Source of the DNA: Neptuniibacter halophilus
Lineage (GTDB): Bacteria; Pseudomonadota; Gammaproteobacteria; Pseudomonadales; Balneatricaceae
Length of the DNA: 64,000 bases
NCBI RefSeq assembly: GCF_030295765.1
Contig: NZ_AP027293.1
Location: 1-64,000 of the forward strand
Direction of reading: 5' to 3'
A program made the translations under genes and the position numbers. Positions 58,200-64,000 of the stretch are shown here, one piece after another; within the stretch, counting starts at the first letter, position 1, and each line of letters begins with the position of its first letter. A model generated the notes under the pieces. It saw only the letters and a list, made by a program, of their open reading frames with translations. It had not been told where the DNA came from and searched no databases.

Positions 58200-60656
58200 T
58201 TATCCAAACAAATCTTGTTGCTCCATGAGTGATTTAATTTTCAGTTTAATATCTGGTGCAGAACTTGGTTTTGGCGGAATCAAATAAAACACCTTTTTTC
58301 TTATATTATTTACAATAGAAGCAGCACTGCTCTTCGCTGTTTCTTCTGGTTCACCAAGCAGCCGCCCAAGCATCTCATAACGCTTTTCAATTGCTTTACA
58401 CTCTTCTGTCGTAAGTGCATAAACTCCCTCTTCACTTTCAGGAGATGAATCCTCGAAGTATGCATTAGCTGCTTCTTGTGTTTGGCGGTATAGATCATCA
58501 TCGCAGCGGTCAGTAGGTGGTTCGTCCGTTCCCTCATTCTCAGGACCGGTTTCATCTTCAAAAAATTCACTGCTACCCCATTCATCAACAGCGGCTTCAA
58601 CGTCCTTCTGAAGGCTTCCTTGGTTTTCATAGGCTGGGAGGTCTTCAGTCTCATTCGGAGCCTCCTGCACATTTTCAGAGCCTTCAGAGGCATTGTTTTC
58701 AGGCGTGGAGCTTTCACCGGTCTCTGAACTTTCTTCTTTCGATTTTGCCTCCAGGTGCGCTTTCACATTGAAGCGGGACTTATGTGCGTAGTTCAGTAGC
58801 CCTTCGATAGCATTTTGATCTGCTGACCCCTCTCCGTTTATGACAACCTCGTTTAGCAACTGGGGTTTGTTATATACGGCATCACGGGCAGAAAGGATCT
58901 CTACAAAATCTTTAAGTAACTTGAGGTGGCTCAGGTGTGATGTTGAAGGTGAGAAGGAAGGGACGAGCCTAATCAGGTGGAAGTTATCAAGCACCGTATT
59001 TTCATTGAGGTTTGGGTAATAGGTTTTAATTCGGGAAAGCCGACCACGTTGTAAAACGTGGAACTGACCTTCGACCTGCCCCTGCAACTCTTGCAGGTCA
59101 AGCGGGCTTCGTCGGGTGTGCTGAACCTCCATTTCAGGAACGATCCGGTTGCCGAGGGTGCCTTTGTTGCCAAAGCGGCTGTAGATCAACATATCGACTT
59201 CGCCCACCAGCTCGCTGAGTTTCTGAAACGTACTGGAGTCTTCTAGGGCTCCGAAGAACTTGGTACGAGCGTTGGCAAGAATACTTCCTGCGTCAATTTC
59301 ACCAGCGCGAGTAGTGCCGATAAAGTCCTGAGCACCAAGCAATACAGAGATGTTAATCCCACGAAGCTGAGCTGGAAGGAGGCTGAAATCTTCCATCACA
59401 TAGAATGAGAATTCATCAAAGTTGAATTTGTACGGGATCGGATAATTAGCTGGGAGGTTATCAACGGCTTCTTCCCGTGTTCCTTCCATGGACTCACCTA
59501 AGCCGTAAGAAGAAGCTGCCTTGGCAGATACCAGTAATGTTTTACCCAGGTTGGAGACTTCATCCCCACTCTTTTCCAGCGATGGTAGGGTAAAAGTCAG
59601 GAAACGGTGCGATTGAACAACATCCCTCAGATTTACTTCACCCTGCTTACATAGATAGATGTGTCTGTAGCTAATGGCGAAACTGGTCACTACTCGCATG
59701 AAGTAGTTTACGTAATAGCCGTGCATCCGAGTACAGTTTTCGGGTTGTTCAGAGGGGGGCTTATCAAAATCATACCCTGCATTCGCAAGATAATTCCTAA
59801 TGTGTGTTCTGGACAGCTCTGATAGCTCTTTAAGCTGACTTAGCTCATATACCTTGGCTAACGCCAATGATTGGCTGATATAAGTGATATCGAACTCAAA
59901 CAGACCTTTATCACGGCCTTCTACCCAGGCCGGGGAGAGACTATCGGCCAAAGAAGCAGCTCCATCAGCGAAGATGGCGTTATCTCCGCCACCGTCAGAC
60001 ATCAGAGAGGTCAGTAGTTCTTTAACGGTAGCGGCGTTCCCTTCACCAAAGGGGTTTATCAGATTGGAGCGTTTTGTGTGGCTTCTATCAAATTGGTCTT
60101 TGTACCCGGAAAGGAATGAGATAACAAAATGATCATCATCCCCGCCCGCTAATCGGGCGAGTGTGGCGGTCTGTTTGGGGAACATCATTGTGCCTTTACC
60201 ATCCCCAATCAAGAACCCGCTTCCAGCTAAGGCATAGTTGGCATTTATTGCCAAAATTGTCTCGGTTTTACCCGAGCCGGTAGCGCCCATCGCATAATCA
60301 TGCAGTCTTTGGTCATTCCAAGACACCCAGGCTTCAGCACCTGTGAATTGATCATTCCCGAGGAACACGGAACCTCTGGCCTTGTTATAGCCTTCGCCAC
60401 CGGGTTTAGGGTCATTACGGTCAGGAATGTTGGCTTCGACAGGTAACCGCAGAGGTACAGCCGGCACTCTGGAGGAGAAGATAACGGGAGACAGTGCGAT
60501 AAGGACCAATGGTGTTGCTATTGGGACTACCAAGATGATCAAAGCGGCTACAAGATAAAAAAAGCCGCGCACGGCCGGCGAAGCGCACGCATCGGTAAAG
60601 GCCTGGAATAAAGTCCTCTGATCGACTTCTATGCGATGCTTAGGGATCTTTTTCAT
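58200..60656 (-). CDS. dotL: DotL/TrbC-like type IV coupling ATPase
   Basis: An 818-residue protein. Two membrane helices lie at about 30-60, Walker A GATGSGKT at 124-131, and a Walker B-like FNFDEFSFYVMEDF near 400. The C-terminal 150 residues are acidic and probably disordered, like the C-terminal tail of DotL that recruits chaperone subunits. The protein couples substrate (relaxosome) to the channel and hydrolyses ATP. It follows the 143-residue membrane protein by 11 bp in a leftward operon. Length is typical. Confidence 0.9.
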   Translation of the reverse strand: MKKIPKHRIEVDQRTLFQAFTDACASPAVRGFFYLVAALIILVVPIATPLVLIALSPVIFSSRVPAVPLRLPVEANIPDRNDPKPGGEGYNKARGSVFLGNDQFTGAEAWVSWNDQRLHDYAMGATGSGKTETILAINANYALAGSGFLIGDGKGTMMFPKQTATLARLAGGDDDHFVISFLSGYKDQFDRSHTKRSNLINPFGEGNAATVKELLTSLMSDGGGDNAIFADGAASLADSLSPAWVEGRDKGLFEFDITYISQSLALAKVYELSQLKELSELSRTHIRNYLANAGYDFDKPPSEQPENCTRMHGYYVNYFMRVVTSFAISYRHIYLCKQGEVNLRDVVQSHRFLTFTLPSLEKSGDEVSNLGKTLLVSAKAASSYGLGESMEGTREEAVDNLPANYPIPYKFNFDEFSFYVMEDFSLLPAQLRGINISVLLGAQDFIGTTRAGEIDAGSILANARTKFFGALEDSSTFQKLSELVGEVDMLIYSRFGNKGTLGNRIVPEMEVQHTRRSPLDLQELQGQVEGQFHVLQRGRLSRIKTYYPNLNENTVLDNFHLIRLVPSFSPSTSHLSHLKLLKDFVEILSARDAVYNKPQLLNEVVINGEGSADQNAIEGLLNYAHKSRFNVKAHLEAKSKEESSETGESSTPENNASEGSENVQEAPNETEDLPAYENQGSLQKDVEAAVDEWGSSEFFEDETGPENEGTDEPPTDRCDDDLYRQTQEAANAYFEDSSPESEEGVYALTTEECKAIEKRYEMLGRLLGEPEETAKSSAASIVNNIRKKVFYLIPPKPSSAPDIKLKIKSLMEQQDLFG

Positions 60657-60667
60657 ATCCGCCCGAC

Positions 60668-61099
60668 TTACTGGTTACCGAAAGGGAAAAATGGTGCTTC
60701 AGCTCCATCAGACGAGGGGGCTGTCTGCTCTGGCAGTGTCAATGCTATTGGATCTTGTAGAGGCGCAATTGCCTCGGGAATCGAAGTGGTTTCACTGACC
60801 GGTTCCTGTAACGGTTGGTTGGAAAGCCCCAAGATTAACAGCGAGAATGTGACGATGAAGGTTCCCGCGACTGTTGCCGAGGCCCATATCAAATGTGCTG
60901 AGCGTTTAGGTTTGAGCGTTTTGTGATAAAGCTTGCATAGCCGGTTGTATTCTTTCTCAGTGCAACTGAATTCATCTTCACCGATCTTTAAAGAACCATC
61001 CCGAAATGAAAAACCCTGTGTCAGCGAGATTGTTGTCGTAGATGACCCAAACGTGATGTGCAGAAGGTCGCTTTCTTTCGTCATAATGATTTTAGTCAT
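60668..61099 (-). CDS. One-TM protein between dotM and dotL
   Basis: A 143-residue protein with one membrane helix (about 68-92) flanked by a basic segment (TLKPKRSAHLIW). Residues 1-65 are beta-rich; residues 95-143 are Pro/Glu-rich and probably periplasmic. It overlaps the dotM stop by 4 bp and ends 11 bp before dotL, so the three act together. It occupies the place of TrbB in R64 but shows no thioredoxin motif. Function unknown. Confidence 0.65.
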   Translation of the reverse strand: MTKIIMTKESDLLHITFGSSTTTISLTQGFSFRDGSLKIGEDEFSCTEKEYNRLCKLYHKTLKPKRSAHLIWASATVAGTFIVTFSLLILGLSNQPLQEPVSETTSIPEAIAPLQDPIALTLPEQTAPSSDGAEAPFFPFGNQ

Positions 61100-62493
61100 G
61101 GGGTTACACCTTCTGTTTTTGTTTCAGTTGTCTGAATATCGATTGGGTTGTTACTGAATTCAGCCAGATCCTTAGCATATTGTGTGTTGTACTCATCCAG
61201 CTGAAGCTGGTAATCGTTCGGAACAATGTCTTCATGTAACCAGCCCTCATTTTGGACGCTCAAAATTAACTGATAAGCCTGATCTTCAATGGTGGGCTGA
61301 ACAATCGGGGCTCCCAATTTGATTTCTGCTAGATAGTGACACCTGATACCGGAGACTTCAGGGCGGGCCTGTTCTAACCCTACTTGATTGCATAGAAGGT
61401 AGAGTTGCCGATTAACGGGTTTTAAAAAAATGAAGTCCCGAGATTTCAGGTTGCGAAAGTGGGTATAGACAAACTGGAACATGGCGGTGAAAGCCGTGGA
61501 CCAGTACGCATGGGTACGGCTTATGTGTACCAGTGCTAGTTTCACTTGGGAGTGATTTTTCACTTCCTCCCAGAGTTCATCGACCCCGGATAGATCGATC
61601 TGGTGTGGTATTGCCGGGCTGTCAGAGGTTGCTGCTTTGCCTTCAACAAAACTGTCCCCGAATTGGTCTAATAGTGCATTAATCTTTTTCCGAATATCGC
61701 GGGATTGTGTCCGGGTGGCTAAGAAAATAATAGCCATTGTTCTTTCAATCTTTGGGAGCTGGTGGATATCAATAAGCTGTTGCTCGTTGTACTGGCAGCG
61801 AGGGCCGAGCTGCTTAACGAGCATTTTTTCGACACCTTTTTTGTCAATGTCGAGTTTGCCGTGAAAGGAGTTCAACTCATTGAGCTGTTCATGTTCTGTC
61901 AGGTCATTAAATTGTTTGAGTTCAACCAATTCCCTATCAGGGTCATGAGTTGCTGTAACCAGCCCGTGGTGGATGAGTAACTGCAACGGATTTCGTTGCG
62001 TAGCCCAAGGACCAAAACGCTGATCCTGATCCAGCAGCTTAGCCTTAATAGCCGGTTTCATACGTGGATAGCGAGAGGCTTGTATTTCGGCCAGCTCATG
62101 GAGACCAATTTTCCTTTTAAAGGTCATCTTCTTAGAAAAGATGATGTTGGAGACCCCTCGCCAGATCAATAAGGGAACCAGGATAACGCTGATGGCCCGG
62201 AAAGCGATGCCCTGTAGAAACATAACTTCCCCAACAGTGACCGTTGAGAAATTCATGTTTTGTTCCAGGTAGCTTCTCATGTTCAGAATGAAATCGGCCA
62301 TGCCGTCATTCATGATTACGGTGAAAGGGTGCAGTAGCGGTTTCACAAAGAGGGTGAACTGCACAGTGCCCCAAGCAATGTAAGGAGAAAACAAAAACCA
62401 TGCAGCGGCCAGCATGGCTGAGATCATGGCAAAGAGGACTAGGAAGGTTGCTACTGCGCCGTCACCTTGGCGGTGATTTTCAGGATTAGCCAC
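61096..62493 (-). CDS. dotM: DotM/TrbA-like inner-membrane protein
   Basis: A 465-residue protein with membrane helices near 15-38 and 78-110, followed by a large cytoplasmic part containing the ASRYPRMKPAIKAKLLDQDQRFGPWATQRNPLQLL segment typical of DotM/IcmP/TrbA. DotM binds DotL in the coupling complex. The start overlaps the transglycosylase gene by 8 bp and the stop overlaps the next gene by 4 bp, indicating coupled translation. Length is close to that of other TrbA proteins. Confidence 0.88.
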   Translation of the reverse strand: MANPENHRQGDGAVATFLVLFAMISAMLAAAWFLFSPYIAWGTVQFTLFVKPLLHPFTVIMNDGMADFILNMRSYLEQNMNFSTVTVGEVMFLQGIAFRAISVILVPLLIWRGVSNIIFSKKMTFKRKIGLHELAEIQASRYPRMKPAIKAKLLDQDQRFGPWATQRNPLQLLIHHGLVTATHDPDRELVELKQFNDLTEHEQLNELNSFHGKLDIDKKGVEKMLVKQLGPRCQYNEQQLIDIHQLPKIERTMAIIFLATRTQSRDIRKKINALLDQFGDSFVEGKAATSDSPAIPHQIDLSGVDELWEEVKNHSQVKLALVHISRTHAYWSTAFTAMFQFVYTHFRNLKSRDFIFLKPVNRQLYLLCNQVGLEQARPEVSGIRCHYLAEIKLGAPIVQPTIEDQAYQLILSVQNEGWLHEDIVPNDYQLQLDEYNTQYAKDLAEFSNNPIDIQTTETKTEGVTP

Positions 62494-62920
62494 GTTTCAG
62501 ATCCTCAATTTGTCGTTTCAGCTTTTCTCCATGTCGGATCAGGTGATAGCGGTAGGTCAATCTATATTTCGGTGTAAAGGAGTGGTAGCAGGCCACTTGA
62601 CCAAACCAGTCATAGCCTTTTTTTTTGCAGATATTCAGTTTCTGGCGAAGAATAATCCCAGCGGCGAGCGCATTTCCCCAAGCGGTGTGGATGATCGCTT
62701 TTTCAGAAAGCCCATATGCGCGTAGTTCCGAATAATGTTGACGGTTAACCTGAAATGGCCCGCAGTCATTTGTAGCGTTACATTTCCCCAGCGTTCCCTT
62801 TTCTTGTTGCAGTACTAAATACAAACCGAGTACGGGGGTTTTAGTAATTTTGGCAACTGCTTCTATCATCTCGAAGGTTACCGTATTGACTGGTGCCTCA
62901 ACCGGTGGGAGATCAATCAC
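62486..62920 (-). CDS. Lytic transglycosylase-like protein
   Basis: A 144-residue protein with an SLT-type (lysozyme-like) core: VLQQEKGTLGKCNATNDCGPFQVN at about 37-60, where the Glu is the probable catalytic residue, and a Trp/Gly-containing helix with YDWFGQVACYHSF later. Such enzymes open the peptidoglycan for the transfer apparatus (VirB1-like role). No signal peptide is visible, so export may be by the apparatus itself or the true start differs. It overlaps genes on both sides by 8 bp. Confidence 0.78.
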   Translation of the reverse strand: MIDLPPVEAPVNTVTFEMIEAVAKITKTPVLGLYLVLQQEKGTLGKCNATNDCGPFQVNRQHYSELRAYGLSEKAIIHTAWGNALAAGIILRQKLNICKKKGYDWFGQVACYHSFTPKYRLTYRYHLIRHGEKLKRQIEDLKRG

Positions 62921-63851
62921 GGTCCAACCCCCATGCGTGTATCGACATGGCGACTAAAGCGGCTAAGCCGATTAGCACTCCAAACAGGTTAAATAGGGAA
63001 AGCAGACTTGATTCTTTAGTGCAAAGATTGACCCCGGTGAAAATTACAGTGGTGATGAGGACCACAGTTGGATGAGTAGCCTGATCACCTGCAACAGCCG
63101 GGTAGCGCGTAATCGAACGGCCAGTCAGTGTTCTGGTGATAATAGCTGTAATGCTATAGCCCTTGGTCGCTTGTTTTGTCGGGTTGTAACTGTTTTTAAC
63201 CGATTGAATGACACCGATGGTTGTGAGCACAGTGAACAGCCCAGCAGCTGCACGTTCATAGCTTAGCCCTGGTGCAAGTTGCATGATGATGGCGCAGGCA
63301 TTCATCAGGATAATTGTTGTTGCAATAGGGGTGTAAGTGGCACGGTACTGAGCCGTCAGCCCTGACGGCGCGGGTGTAATACGAGATATCAGCCGAAAAT
63401 CGCGCAGGCTAAGGTAACCATTCATGAGAAAATAAATGATAGCCAGAAAGCCGATACTCATGCTGAAGATATTGATCGTCGGCATATCTTCAAGCGAAGT
63501 AGAGAGTACAGCAGCTATCGGGCCATAGGTGAAGAAGACTGTGATCAATGACAAAAAAACCGCGCCGAACCACACGATTGTCGAATAAAGCGAGTTGGCC
63601 TGCTTTATCTGGCGTTCAACAAGAGAGATATCAGAGACTTCAGCCATTGGTTGCTCTTTAGAAAGAGCAATGACGTTGGCTGCGCCAGTTTTTAAGACGG
63701 CATATCCTTGCTGTCCTGCCCGAACATGGGCAGCAATACCGCGCTTGATAAAGGTGAAACCGGAGACTTCAGAGCCCACCATTCGCGCAGATTTAAACCT
63801 TTTTTTCGGCTTTTCCTGTTCCGGAGCCTCTTCTTTGTGTTGGGTGCTCAT
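62913..63851 (-). CDS. Six-TM membrane protein of the transfer locus
   Basis: A 312-residue protein. The first 80 residues are soluble and charged (many Lys and Glu); about six membrane helices follow (around 92-118, 128-150, 172-192, 205-222, 253-268 and 280-305). It could correspond to an inner-membrane Dot/Icm or Tra protein, but no family is recognised. It begins 2 bp after the preceding (partial) gene and overlaps the transglycosylase gene, so it lies in one operon with dotM and dotL. Confidence 0.65.
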   Translation of the reverse strand: MSTQHKEEAPEQEKPKKRFKSARMVGSEVSGFTFIKRGIAAHVRAGQQGYAVLKTGAANVIALSKEQPMAEVSDISLVERQIKQANSLYSTIVWFGAVFLSLITVFFTYGPIAAVLSTSLEDMPTINIFSMSIGFLAIIYFLMNGYLSLRDFRLISRITPAPSGLTAQYRATYTPIATTIILMNACAIIMQLAPGLSYERAAAGLFTVLTTIGVIQSVKNSYNPTKQATKGYSITAIITRTLTGRSITRYPAVAGDQATHPTVVLITTVIFTGVNLCTKESSLLSLFNLFGVLIGLAALVAMSIHAWGLDRD

Positions 63852-63853
63852 AA

Positions 63854-64000
63854 TTAACCTGGCTGCATGAAAGATGGCACCTTTGTAGATGGAGAATGCG
63901 CTGCAATCTCAGCTTCCCCCAGATTTGGCACCAGATTAGAAAGGGTTTCTTTGTTTCGGTGGTATATGCTCAGCAGGCCGTCGAGAGGCAGGCCTTGAGG
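63854..64000 (-). CDS. C-terminal end of a transfer-operon gene, cut by window edge
   Basis: The leftward frame enters from the right edge and stops with TAA at 63854-63856, giving the last 48 residues of a longer protein. The fragment is mixed and ends PSFMQPG. The next gene starts 2 bp downstream, so it is part of the dotM-dotL operon. Too short to assign. Confidence 0.55.
   Translation of the reverse strand, partial: PQGLPLDGLLSIYHRNKETLSNLVPNLGEAEIAAHSPSTKVPSFMQPG

Noticed and set aside
1..64000. rRNA, tRNA, toxin-antitoxin pairs, relaxase, oriT and replication initiator.
   Set aside because: None could be recognised by reading either strand; their absence from this window says nothing about the rest of the replicon.

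Overview
The window looks like part of a large conjugative plasmid from a gammaproteobacterium, probably a marine or environmental one. Three things suggest this: a Dot/Icm-type (IncI-like, MPF_I) type IVB secretion locus on the right, a plasmid-type ParM/ParR segregation pair inside it, and a transposon-rich catabolic load on the left. The genus assignment is inference only. No rRNA or tRNA gene, replication initiator, relaxase or oriT was recognised; they presumably lie outside the window.

Left part (1-25.8 kb): a mosaic of insertion sequences and catabolic genes. Bases 1-5.6 kb hold IS debris, a TetR regulator, an epoxide-hydrolase-like enzyme, a short-chain dehydrogenase, a tiny RanBP2-like zinc-finger protein and a QorB-like quinone reductase. 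Two identical, directly repeated IS256-family elements (6254-7560 and 24448-25754) enclose a 16.9-kb phthalate-type catabolic unit: MarR regulator, extra nadC, TAXI-type TRAP importer, EamA transporter, class II aldolase-like (decarboxylase-like) enzyme, truncated haemoglobin, ABM-domain protein, 4,5-dihydroxyphthalate decarboxylase-like protein (pht5), dihydrodiol dehydrogenase-like protein (pht4), flavin/2Fe-2S reductase (pht2) and Rieske oxygenase (pht3). These would import phthalate (or a close relative) and convert it to protocatechuate; ring-cleavage genes are absent. The operator TTAG-N4-CTAA sits on at least four promoters of this unit. The enclosed segment has the same 8 bp (TTGCTTTC) just inside each IS256 copy, the mark expected if it arrived as a circle by recombination with a resident IS256.

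Middle part (25.8-37.5 kb): plasmid accessory genes, many without a recognised family, arranged around a divergent promoter region near 31.4 kb. They include a SprT-like metalloprotease, a C5-cytosine DNA methyltransferase, a GIY-YIG (MUG113-like) protein, small secreted proteins and a tyrosine recombinase. Five genes or gene starts are preceded by the box ACCTACGAGG next to the start codon, and four of these leaders also carry a hairpin whose stem differs each time but whose loop is always (A)TCCTACC.

Right part (37.5-64 kb): the transfer region. A rightward operon encodes DotD, DotC, DotB and IcmT, then ParM-like and ParR-like proteins and a TcpQ-like protein. It is bracketed by two arrays of 11-bp direct repeats (core CCTACGAG), which look like a parC centromere and share their core with the leader boxes of the middle part. 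DotA is encoded leftward, a second rightward operon (46.5-56.9 kb) carries mostly unrecognised secreted, membrane and LPD1/PEGA-containing proteins, and a leftward operon entering from the right edge encodes a six-TM protein, a lytic transglycosylase, DotM, a one-TM protein and the coupling ATPase DotL, with a duplicated-domain putative regulator downstream of it. The most interesting hypothesis here is that the segregation protein recognising the 11-bp repeats also controls the scattered accessory genes through the same word.
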